Assembly: GCA_028685275.1 (NCBI GenBank)
Contig: JAQUEG010000045.1
Coordinates: 1-6,067 of the forward strand
DNA from: Bacilli bacterium
GTDB taxonomy: Bacteria > Bacillota_I > Bacilli_A > RF39 > UBA660
DNA length: 6,067 bases
Direction: 5' to 3'
In this document: positions 1 to 6,067 of the stretch, piece after piece
How the letters are laid out: every line of letters begins with the position of its first letter
How positions within the stretch are numbered: the first letter of the stretch is position 1
Program-made: the position numbers and the translations under genes
The notes under the pieces: generated by a model
What the model saw: the letters and a program-made list of their open reading frames with translations, nothing else
Database searches by the model: none
What the model was told of the DNA's origin: nothing

Positions 1-1387
1 TTGTTTGTGGTAATTCTGGTCCATGCATGGCGCCTGATACCTTAACCCGAATCGGCATATATAACATTTTGCCTTTGATACCTGTTTGGTCTTTCGTATT
101 ATTTAAGGCTTTTATGATATTATCAACATTCCATACAGTAATATTTTGTACTTCTTTTTTAAAAGTTTGAAGATTTATAATAGCTTCTTTTTCAGAAATT
201 AATGCCTGAGCTTCTTTATCTAATGCTATTTCTTGTTCGAAAAAAATCTTGGTTAATTCAACTATTTCTGCCCCATATGCTAATTGTTCTTGATAAATAG
301 TAACTAATTCTTTAAGCCAGTCCTCACTTTTATTACTTATATCATATTTATTACTTAAATAAGGGATCGTAAAATTATATAATTCTTCTACTGATAATTG
401 TCTTATATAATAATTATTAAACCAGTTTAATTTATTAATATCAAAAATGGCATTTCCCTTTCCTATTCCTTCAATTTTAAAAGCCTTAATTAAACCTTCT
501 AAATTAAATATTTCTTGTTCATTACCAGGACTCCACCCAGTTAATGCTAACATGTTGATAATCGCTTTATTTAAATAACCTTTTTCTTTTAAGGCATCCA
601 CTGTTGCATCGCCATCTCTTTTACTTAATTTTTTATCAGAATCCTTATCTTTTTTAATAATTGGTAAATGAACAAATTTAGGAACATCCCAATTTAAAGC
701 TTGATATATTAAAACATATTTAGGCGTTGATGATATATATTCATTCCCTCTTACAATATGCGTAATCGCCATTTCATGATCATCCACAATATTAGCAAAA
801 TTGTAAGTAGGCATGCCATCAGATTTAATCATTACCAAATCCTCTAATTCATTATTATTAACTTTTATTTCACCATAAACCTCATCAATAAAAATAGTGA
901 TTCCTGCTATTGGCATTTTAAATCTAATTACATATTCTTCCCCATTAGCAATTCTTTTTTCAGCTTCTTCAATACTTAAATTACGACAAAAGCGATCATA
1001 TTTATATGGGATTTTTGCTTGATTCGCTTTTTGTTTAATTTGTGCTAATCTTTCTTCATCACAAAAACAATAATAAGCTTTCCCTTCTTTAATTAATTTT
1101 TGGGCATATTTTAAATAATTACTTTTGCGCTCACTTTGAATATATGGACCATACAATCCACCCACATCTGGACCTTCGTCCCAATTTAATCCTAAATCTT
1201 TTAATGTATTGTAAATAACTGTAAGAGCACCTTCAACATAACGCGCTTGATCAGTATCTTCAATCCGCAAAATAAACTTACCATTATTTTGTTTAGCAAT
1301 TAAATATGAAAATAAAGCGGTTCTTACCCCACCAATATGCATTAAACCAGTTGGACTGGGTGCAAATCTAGTTCGTACTTCTTTCAT
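1..1387 (-). CDS. gltX: Glutamyl-tRNA synthetase (GluRS), 3' end cut by window edge
   Basis: This class I aminoacyl-tRNA synthetase charges tRNA with glutamate in the cytoplasm. I translated the minus strand from the ATG at 1385-1387 and it stays open for 462 codons to the window edge. The N-terminus carries the Rossmann signature FAPSPTG at residues 8-14, followed by the HIGH-motif variant HIGG at 17-20. The second ATP-binding motif is KLSKR at 253-257. The visible end reads MHGPELPQ, the block normally found about 20-35 residues before the GluRS C-terminus, so only a short tail is missing. Cysteines 107, 109 and 134 match the spacing of the E. coli zinc site (C98, C100, C125), but the fourth ligand position is Asn136 instead of His. 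All six Trp codons are TGG. The start is supported by AGGTGAT just upstream. In Bacillota without GlnRS this enzyme is often non-discriminating and also charges tRNA-Gln; the sequence alone does not settle that here. Confidence 0.97.
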   Translation of the reverse strand, partial: MKEVRTRFAPSPTGLMHIGGVRTALFSYLIAKQNNGKFILRIEDTDQARYVEGALTVIYNTLKDLGLNWDEGPDVGGLYGPYIQSERKSNYLKYAQKLIKEGKAYYCFCDEERLAQIKQKANQAKIPYKYDRFCRNLSIEEAEKRIANGEEYVIRFKMPIAGITIFIDEVYGEIKVNNNELEDLVMIKSDGMPTYNFANIVDDHEMAITHIVRGNEYISSTPKYVLIYQALNWDVPKFVHLPIIKKDKDSDKKLSKRDGDATVDALKEKGYLNKAIINMLALTGWSPGNEQEIFNLEGLIKAFKIEGIGKGNAIFDINKLNWFNNYYIRQLSVEELYNFTIPYLSNKYDISNKSEDWLKELVTIYQEQLAYGAEIVELTKIFFEQEIALDKEAQALISEKEAIINLQTFKKEVQNITVWNVDNIIKALNNTKDQTGIKGKMLYMPIRVKVSGAMHGPELPQT

Positions 1388-1391
1388 TTTT

Positions 1392-1398
1392 ATCACCT
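1392..1398 (-). promoter_or_regulatory. Ribosome binding site of gltX
   Basis: AGGTGAT on the minus strand lies a few bases before the gltX ATG at 1385-1387. It fixes that codon as the start, in agreement with the usual GluRS N-terminus. Confidence 0.7.
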
Positions 1399-1404
1399 AT
1401 TATT

Positions 1405-1413
1405 ATTCTACCA
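1405..1413 (-). promoter_or_regulatory. Possible extended -10 promoter of gltX
   Basis: The minus strand reads TGGTAGAAT, an extended -10 (TGn plus a 5/6 match to TATAAT). No good -35 lies 16-18 bases upstream, where the T-rich tail of the clpC terminator sits. If used, it gives a very short leader in front of the ribosome binding site. The strong terminator just upstream makes a separate gltX promoter plausible. The motif is short and the region AT-rich, so this is weak. Confidence 0.3.
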
Positions 1414-1430
1414 CATTTTTACCAATAGAA

Positions 1431-1462
1431 AAACATCCTTTAATGAAAAATAAAGGATGTTT
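1431..1462 (-). terminator. Rho-independent terminator of clpC
   Basis: A perfect 12-bp inverted repeat (arms 1431-1442 and 1451-1462, 8-base loop) begins two bases past the clpC stop. On the minus strand the second arm ends in TTT and runs on as TTC, forming a short U tract. The placement between clpC and gltX suggests it limits read-through from clpC into gltX. Confidence 0.85.
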
Positions 1463-1464
1463 AC

Positions 1465-3765
1465 TTAAACGCGTTCTTTTATTGTTTCGATTGTAACTGT
1501 TTTATTATTTTTCATGATGTTATCTATTATAATTGACTCTACGTTATCAAGTATAATTTTTTCAATTTTACGAGCACCAAACTCTTTATATAGAGATAAA
1601 TCTACAATTTCATTAATAACTGAAGGATTAATATTTATATCTATATTATGAAAACGTTTAAGCATTTTGTTAATTTGATTATTAGTAATTTTAGCAATAT
1701 CTTTTTTATTTAATTTATTAAATACTATAACGCTATGAATACGATTAATAAATTCAATATTAAAATGTTGTTTCAATTTAGAAATAACTTTTTCTTCATT
1801 TTCGATATTAAAACCCACCTGTTTGAAACCAATATTAGTAGTAAGTAAAATTAATACATTATCAAATCGTACATTTTTACCATTAGCATCTTTAATTTGT
1901 GCTTGATCTAATATTTGTAAAAATAAATTAATAACTGCTGGATGGGCTTTTTCGATTTCATCTAATATTAAAACTGAATATGGCTTATCCCTAATTATTT
2001 CTAAAATATTTTTATTGTCTTCATAACCAATATACCCTGGAGGAGCCCCTATAATTTTACTAACAGTGTGTGCTTCACTAAATTCGCTCATATCTAATTT
2101 AATAACATTTTCTATACCAACTAAATTATTAGCATAATGAACAGCTAATTCAGTTTTCCCGATTCCTGTTGGCCCACAAAACAAATAAGCATAACATTTT
2201 TTAGCATCGCGATATCCTAACTTAATACGTTTTGTTATATTAATTAATTGTTTAATCGCATTATTTTGTCCAACTATATGATTTTTCAATTCTTTTCCTA
2301 ATTTAGTGAATATTTTTTTATTATTATTCAAAATTTCGTAAATAGGGATTTTAGTTTGGTTATTTATCACTTCTGCCACATTTTCTTTCGTTACTGTTTT
2401 TATTTTATAATTTTTCATCATTTTTAATTCTAAATTGTTTATTTCATTTAATTTTTGAGCTTCTAATTCTCGATATTGATAAGCATCAGTAAAAGCATGA
2501 TCAATAATATATTTATTTTTTTTATCTTTTATATCTTCCAATTCTTTATATAAAGTATTTAGTTTTTTAGTTTCTTTAGTTTCCTGCAAAGCTGCTTTTG
2601 TACACACTTCATCTAATACATCAATTGCTTTATCAGGTTGATTTCGATCATATATATATTTTTCAGTTAAATTAATTATTAAGTCAATTATTTCTTCACT
2701 AATTGAAACTTGATGATACCCCTCATAAATACTTTTTAATTTTAATAATATTTTTTTTACCATTTCTTCTTTAGGTGCTTCTACATATATTTTTTGGAAA
2801 CGACGATCTAATGCTCCATCATCCTCCATAAACTTTTTATATTCATCAGTAGTTGTCGCCCCTATACACCTTATTTTATTTCTTGCTAAAGCTGGTTTAA
2901 ATATATTAGATGCATCTATTGCTCCTTCCGCCCCACCAGCACCTACTAACGTATGAATTTCATCAATAAAAATAATTATATCTTGATTTTCTTCGATTTC
3001 ACTAATAATTTTTTTTAAACGTTCTTCGAATTCACCACGATATTTAGTCCCTGCTACCATTGTAGCCATATCAATAGATAAAATACGTTTTGCTTTTAAT
3101 GGCATTGGAACCTCATCTTGCACAATTAATTGACTAAGATGTTCAACAATTGCTGTTTTTCCCACCCCCGCTTCACCTATTAAAAGGGGATTATTTTTAG
3201 TACGGCGACATAATATTTCAATCACTCGTTTTGCTTCTTGCTCTCTACCAATTACTGGATCTAATTCATTATTTTCAGCTTTTTTAGTTAAATCGATTGC
3301 CATTTCTTCAATTAATAACTTTTTCTTTTTAATTTTACGATTAATATTATCTTTAGCAAAAACATGATAAAGACTATCAACATCAACATTCATTCCTAAT
3401 AAAATTCTAATTGCTACCCCTTCACCTTCTTCTAAAAGTGAATAAAAAAGATGCTCAGTTGTAACTTCGCCATCATTGTTTTCTTTACTATCTAAAATAG
3501 CATTTTCAATAACTCGTTTTAATAATGGCGTATATAAAAACCAATGACTTGCATTGCTTCCTACCCCCATTATATTTATTAACTCAGTTTTGAATTTATC
3601 ATAATCAATATCATACTGTTTTAACTTTTTTGTAATAATATTATCTTCTTTTAAGATTGCCAATACAAGATGTTCACTTCCGACATAAGGATGTTTTAAA
3701 TCAGTCATTTCCTTTTTCGCATTAACTAAAACCTTTTGGGCTTCTTCCGTAAATTTACTAAACAT
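1465..3765 (-). CDS. clpC: ClpC-type AAA+ unfoldase (Hsp100), Clp protease ATP-binding subunit
   Basis: This is a two-ring AAA+ unfoldase that, in the ClpC family, feeds substrates to the ClpP peptidase. The start is set at the ATG at 3763-3765, not further upstream: it follows AAAGGGG by 7 bases and gives the family N-terminus [10 protein letters not shown], for 766 residues. Two Clp-N repeats occupy about 1-140, with conserved EH pairs at Glu31 and Glu104. D1 has Walker A GEAGVGKT (197-204; the usual Pro is Ala), pore loop KYRG (241-244), Walker B ending DE at 268-269, and an Arg pair at 321-322. The short middle domain (about 400-450) has a UVR-like segment near 425-434, as in ClpC; the long ClpB coiled coil is absent. 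D2 has Walker A GPTGIGKT (531-538), pore loop GYIG (577-580), Walker B LDE (601-603), FINR (672-675) and sensor-2 GAR (730-732). VGF at 650-652 matches the ClpP-docking loop, which ClpB lacks. ctsR, mcsA and mcsB are not upstream. Confidence 0.95.
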   Translation of the reverse strand: MFSKFTEEAQKVLVNAKKEMTDLKHPYVGSEHLVLAILKEDNIITKKLKQYDIDYDKFKTELINIMGVGSNASHWFLYTPLLKRVIENAILDSKENNDGEVTTEHLFYSLLEEGEGVAIRILLGMNVDVDSLYHVFAKDNINRKIKKKKLLIEEMAIDLTKKAENNELDPVIGREQEAKRVIEILCRRTKNNPLLIGEAGVGKTAIVEHLSQLIVQDEVPMPLKAKRILSIDMATMVAGTKYRGEFEERLKKIISEIEENQDIIIFIDEIHTLVGAGGAEGAIDASNIFKPALARNKIRCIGATTTDEYKKFMEDDGALDRRFQKIYVEAPKEEMVKKILLKLKSIYEGYHQVSISEEIIDLIINLTEKYIYDRNQPDKAIDVLDEVCTKAALQETKETKKLNTLYKELEDIKDKKNKYIIDHAFTDAYQYRELEAQKLNEINNLELKMMKNYKIKTVTKENVAEVINNQTKIPIYEILNNNKKIFTKLGKELKNHIVGQNNAIKQLINITKRIKLGYRDAKKCYAYLFCGPTGIGKTELAVHYANNLVGIENVIKLDMSEFSEAHTVSKIIGAPPGYIGYEDNKNILEIIRDKPYSVLILDEIEKAHPAVINLFLQILDQAQIKDANGKNVRFDNVLILLTTNIGFKQVGFNIENEEKVISKLKQHFNIEFINRIHSVIVFNKLNKKDIAKITNNQINKMLKRFHNIDININPSVINEIVDLSLYKEFGARKIEKIILDNVESIIIDNIMKNNKTVTIETIKERV

Positions 3766-3772
3766 TATATCG

Positions 3773-3779
3773 CCCCTTT
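3773..3779 (-). promoter_or_regulatory. Ribosome binding site that sets the clpC start
   Basis: AAAGGGG on the minus strand ends 7 bases before the ATG at 3763-3765. The open frame continues 14 codons further upstream, but no comparable site precedes those codons and they lie outside the conserved Clp-N domain. The internal ATG is therefore preferred. Confidence 0.75.
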
Positions 3780-3804
3780 CATAATATCCTATGCTTATAT
3801 TGAA

Positions 3805-3830
3805 CAATTTATCTAATCATTAATCAATTT
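3805..3830. repeat. Two direct CAATTT repeats 20 bp apart in the clpC leader
   Basis: CAATTT occurs at 3805-3810 and again at 3825-3830, exactly 20 bp apart, about two helical turns. Both lie between the predicted clpC promoter and the clpC start. Such spacing can suit a dimeric regulator binding one face of DNA, but hexamers this AT-rich recur easily by chance. No CtsR box (GGTCAAA direct repeat) or CIRCE element is present. Confidence 0.3.
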
Positions 3831-3861
3831 GATAACAACTAAATATAGATATTTTTTTTAA

Positions 3862-3891
3862 ATTATAGATTTTATTAAGAAAACTTGAAAA
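3862..3891 (-). promoter_or_regulatory. Candidate clpC promoter
   Basis: On the minus strand TTTTCA (3886-3891, 4/6 match to TTGACA) is followed after 18 bases by a perfect TATAAT (3862-3867). Transcription would begin near 3855 and give a leader of about 90 bases. The -35 overlaps that of the divergent gene. The -10 is strong, but in DNA this AT-rich such matches are common; TTGTTA-17-TAGATA nearer the gene is a weaker alternative. Confidence 0.4.
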
Positions 3892-3913
3892 AAATTCAAT
3901 TACTATATATAAT
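3885..3913 (+). promoter_or_regulatory. Sigma-A-type promoter of the phosphatidyltransferase gene
   Basis: TTGAAA (3885-3890), a 17-base spacer and a perfect TATAAT (3908-3913) form a near-consensus vegetative promoter. The predicted transcription start is near 3920, only about 16 bases before the start codon, with the ribosome binding site in between. The -35 lies inside the palindrome TTGAA-N5-TTCAA (3885-3899). Confidence 0.7.
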
Positions 3914-3923
3914 ATTTAACGCA

Positions 3924-3928
3924 AGAGG
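3924..3928 (+). promoter_or_regulatory. Ribosome binding site that sets the phosphatidyltransferase start
   Basis: AGAGG lies 7 bases before the ATG at 3936-3938. The frame is open back to a TTG at 3885, but that TTG is inside the -35 box and would precede the predicted transcript, so the ATG at 3936 is chosen. Confidence 0.75.
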
Positions 3929-3935
3929 CGATATT

Positions 3936-4691
3936 ATGTTAAATAATATTAAAAAATGTATTCCTAATATTCTTACAACAATTAGATTAATAATTGCCTT
4001 AGGATTACTTTCTATGATTAATAACACCCTTCTAATAAATAATCCCCTATTAATATTACCAATATATATAATAGGAACAGGTACTGATTTATTAGATGGT
4101 TATTTAGCTCGCAAATGGGATGTACAATCAAAATACGGAAAAAGAATTGACCCTATCGCTGATAAACTATTAAATATTACAAGTTTGTTTATTGCAATCA
4201 AAACAATGGGAATCAAATTATTATTTTTACCTTTAGCAATGGAAGGTGTTATTGGTCTTACTAATAGTATTGGCACGATTATTAATAAAAAAGGCAGTGG
4301 TATTGATAAAATTGGACGACTAAAAACCGGTTTATTGTGTGCAACTATTATTTCTTCATTTGGTTCAATAAAATTTCCCCAATTAAATAATTTATTTTAT
4401 CCTTTATTAGGTCTCACTTTAATAAGCCAAGGAATAACTGTTCATAATTATTACCATAGATATCAAAATATAAAAAAACAACAATTAATAATTAATAAAA
4501 ATGAAATCATTAGTAAGAATGTTGAGCAAAATAAAAAAAATTATACAAAAGTAGCCGAATATCAGAAATTAAGAAATATACTTATCACAATTAAAAATAA
4601 AAAATTAAACAATGAAATAGAAAAAACCGAAAACAAAGAACCTAAATTATTAATAAAAGAAAGAATTACTAAAGGAGATGCCATTAAATAA
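3936..4691 (+). CDS. CDP-alcohol phosphatidyltransferase, PgsA-like membrane enzyme with Lys-rich C-terminal tail
   Basis: This integral membrane enzyme of phospholipid synthesis transfers a phosphatidyl group from CDP-diacylglycerol to an alcohol, most likely glycerol-3-phosphate. The 251-residue product carries the complete family signature DxxDGxxAR-x8-GxxxDxxxD: Asp51, Asp54, Gly55, Ala58, Arg59, Gly68, Asp72 and Asp76. These acidic residues hold the metal ions and the catalytic base. Hydrophobic segments lie near 12-28, 32-50, 78-101, 131-143 and 150-168. PNILTTIRL at 10-18 and GRLKT at 127-131 resemble PgsA. However, the ARE and GLR arginines usual in PgsA between these motifs appear here as AME (101-103) and TNS (109-111), so the acceptor is less certain and a cardiolipin-synthase-like or other CDP-alcohol role is possible. 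Residues about 177-251 form a hydrophilic, Lys/Asn/Glu-rich tail that makes the protein longer than the usual 180-200 residues. It is divergent from clpC and ends in its own terminator. Confidence 0.88.
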   Translation: MLNNIKKCIPNILTTIRLIIALGLLSMINNTLLINNPLLILPIYIIGTGTDLLDGYLARKWDVQSKYGKRIDPIADKLLNITSLFIAIKTMGIKLLFLPLAMEGVIGLTNSIGTIINKKGSGIDKIGRLKTGLLCATIISSFGSIKFPQLNNLFYPLLGLTLISQGITVHNYYHRYQNIKKQQLIINKNEIISKNVEQNKKNYTKVAEYQKLRNILITIKNKKLNNEIEKTENKEPKLLIKERITKGDAIK

Positions 4692-4704
4692 GCGCATCTC
4701 CTTT
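4671..4704 (+). terminator. Rho-independent terminator overlapping the end of the phosphatidyltransferase gene
   Basis: A perfect 11-bp stem (arms 4671-4681 and 4694-4704) with a 12-base loop is followed by TATTTATTATT. The left arm is made of the last sense codons, and the TAA stop (4689-4691) sits in the loop. On the minus strand the hairpin is followed by a broken T-rich stretch, so it might also stop transcripts from the convergent ATPase gene, less convincingly. Confidence 0.75.
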
Positions 4705-4808
4705 TATTTATTATTGTTTAATGTTATTAACATGATATATTTTTTTAAACTAACACCGATTCTAAAAATAAATATTATATTATGTATTTGTATCAACTTT
4801 AAATATAA

Positions 4809-6067
4809 TTAAATAATATCATCTCTTTTCAACTTCTTGAAAATTTCCATTATTAATAAAATTGGTAACGCTAATAAAAATATAATAAATATATGATTAA
4901 CTGATATTCTTGTGGTTTGTAAAATTTTACTAAGCATTGCATTTTTAGTTACTAAAAATTGTAATAATAATACTAACATAATACTAACTATAATAAATGG
5001 ATTATTATTAAATGGTATTTTAAATGCTGATTTTAATTCACTTCGACAATTAAACATGTGAATATTTTGCATAAATACCATTAATAATAAAACATAACCA
5101 CGGGCTTGCCCCACATCCATATGAATATAATTAATTAAATAAACCCAAAAAAGAAAAACAATTAAACCAATAGCTGTTCCTGATACCAATGTTTCTTGAA
5201 TTAATAATTTATTAAAAATACCTTCATTTGGTTCTCTTGGTTTTTCCAACATTTCTTCTTCTTGCTGCTTTTCATATGCTAAAGCAATATCTTGAAGCCC
5301 ATCAGTTACTAAATTTAACCACAATAACTGTACCGCTAATAAAGGAACGGGATAATTAAATAGTATCGCTAATAAGAAAAACAACACTTCAGAAAATCCA
5401 GTTGAAATTAACATATATATTACTTTACGAATATTCTTGTAAGCACTTCTTCCTTCTTCAATACCAGCTACAATTGATAAAAAATTATCGTCAGTAATAA
5501 TCATTGTCCCGGTTTCTTTAGCCACATCAGCACCACTACCCATCGCCACACTAATATTAGCTGCTTTCATAGCGGGAGCATCATTAACACCATCACCAGT
5601 AACGGTAATAAATTCTCCTTGCCTTTTAAAGGATTGAATAATAGCTAATTTTTGTAATGGTGTAACGCGACTAAAAACAATCTTTCTCTTTACTAATTGA
5701 TCAAATTCTTTTTCCCCTCGTTTAAAATATTGTTCTAGTTCTTCACCATTAACTACTTCCGCTTCTTTTTTTACCATTTTTAACTCTTTAGCAATTGCAA
5801 AAGCAGTTAACGGATGATCCCCAGTAATCATTACTACTTTAATTCCTGCCTTATGACATTTGTTAATTGAATCTATAGTTTCATTACGAATTGGATCAAT
5901 AAACCCAACTAAACCAATTAAAGTTAATTTGGGAATATCATCAACAGTATAATTATTTTTTTTTCGAAAATTAACTTTTTCACCTTGTGCTATTGCGATT
6001 ACACGATATCCATTTTTAGCTAATTCTTCGTTTTGATTCATAATTAAATTCGAATCAATTTTTACTT
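4809..6067 (-). CDS. P2-type cation-transporting ATPase (Ca2+-pump-like), C-terminal part; 5' end cut by window edge
   Basis: This is the C-terminal part of an ATP-driven cation pump of the plasma membrane. The frame stays open past the ATG at 6039-6041 to the window edge, so that ATG is internal (NEELAKNGYRVIAIA is N-domain sequence). The true start, the A domain, M1-M4 and the DKTGT phosphorylation site lie outside. Counting from that ATG, the P domain has TGDH (73-76) and the hinge TGDGVNDAP (148-156). Six membrane segments follow: M5 about 207-228, M6 about 233-253, M7 about 285-305, M8 about 315-331, M9 about 348-365 and M10 about 382-400. M6 contains NLVTD (243-247), matching SERCA N796, T799 and D800; Glu218 in M5 matches E771. 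Two other SERCA site I positions differ: Gly215 replaces N768 and Gln325 replaces E908. A single-site Ca2+ pump is the likeliest reading, but other cations cannot be excluded. It is convergent with the phosphatidyltransferase gene and ends in TAA. Confidence 0.93.
   Translation of the reverse strand, partial: VKIDSNLIMNQNEELAKNGYRVIAIAQGEKVNFRKKNNYTVDDIPKLTLIGLVGFIDPIRNETIDSINKCHKAGIKVVMITGDHPLTAFAIAKELKMVKKEAEVVNGEELEQYFKRGEKEFDQLVKRKIVFSRVTPLQKLAIIQSFKRQGEFITVTGDGVNDAPAMKAANISVAMGSGADVAKETGTMIITDDNFLSIVAGIEEGRSAYKNIRKVIYMLISTGFSEVLFFLLAILFNYPVPLLAVQLLWLNLVTDGLQDIALAYEKQQEEEMLEKPREPNEGIFNKLLIQETLVSGTAIGLIVFLFWVYLINYIHMDVGQARGYVLLLMVFMQNIHMFNCRSELKSAFKIPFNNNPFIIVSIMLVLLLQFLVTKNAMLSKILQTTRISVNHIFIIFLLALPILLIMEIFKKLKRDDII

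Noticed and set aside
1465..3765. ClpB disaggregase
   Set aside because: The long coiled-coil middle domain of ClpB is missing, while a UVR-like short middle domain and the VGF ClpP loop are present.
3766..3807. Upstream extension of clpC by 14 codons
   Set aside because: No ribosome binding site before it. The extra residues are encoded by leader sequence that includes the ribosome binding site itself, and the Clp-N domain starts cleanly at the internal ATG.
3885..3935. Upstream TTG start of the phosphatidyltransferase gene
   Set aside because: The TTG is part of the predicted -35 box and the segment covers the promoter; AGAGG points to the ATG at 3936.
3909..3937. Perfect 7-bp inverted repeat around the phosphatidyltransferase ribosome binding site
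   Set aside because: Its left arm overlaps the -10 box and should lie upstream of the transcription start, so it would not be in the mRNA.
4721..4733. Palindrome ATGTTATTAACAT in the convergent gap as a second terminator
   Set aside because: The 6-bp arms leave a one-base loop that cannot form as drawn and the stem is A/T-rich. The T run follows only after several bases, so it is at best a weak backup.
4692..4808. Small RNA or short gene in the convergent gap
   Set aside because: 117 bases with no ribosome binding site plus open frame, no promoter pair and no strong hairpin other than the terminator.
6039..6041. ATG as the start of the P-type ATPase
   Set aside because: The frame is open to the window edge, and the protein lacks the phosphorylation site and M1-M4, so this is an internal Met, not a truncated gene.

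Overview
The window is strongly AT-rich DNA carrying four protein genes and nothing recognisable as an insertion sequence, phage, CRISPR array, tRNA or rRNA. All four genes are housekeeping families typical of low-GC Gram-positive bacteria (Bacillota and their wall-less relatives). Two observations narrow the source. The ClpC has the Bacillota form, with an N domain, a short UVR-type middle domain and a ClpP-docking loop. In addition, all ten tryptophan codons I could read are TGG, none is TGA, and all three visible stops are TAA. That argues for the standard genetic code and against a typical Spiroplasma or Mycoplasma (code 4). A standard-code Mollicutes-like or AT-rich Bacilli/Erysipelotrichia-like organism fits best, but this is inference from four genes.

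Layout, left to right. gltX (glutamyl-tRNA synthetase, minus strand) runs off the left edge and lacks only its last few codons. A 77-base gap with a strong hairpin terminator separates it from clpC (minus strand, complete), which lies upstream of gltX in transcription order. A 170-base divergent region then holds promoters for clpC (leftward) and for a CDP-alcohol phosphatidyltransferase gene (rightward). The two predicted -35 boxes overlap inside one small palindrome. The phosphatidyltransferase gene ends in a terminator whose left arm is coding sequence and whose loop contains the stop codon. A 117-base convergent gap follows. Last is the C-terminal two-fifths or so of a P2-type, Ca2+-pump-like ATPase (minus strand), cut by the right edge.

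How the genes relate. clpC followed by gltX on one strand looks like a shortened version of the Bacillota cluster ctsR-mcsA-mcsB-clpC-radA-disA-...-gltX-cysE-cysS. The regulator and arginine-kinase genes that normally precede clpC are absent here, and I see no CtsR or CIRCE operator. The phosphatidyltransferase and the cation pump are membrane-related, but nothing in the layout ties them functionally to the other two genes. I found no clear evidence of a wholly new system. The points most worth checking are the regulation and partners of this ClpC, the head-group specificity of the phosphatidyltransferase, and the ion-site composition of the ATPase.
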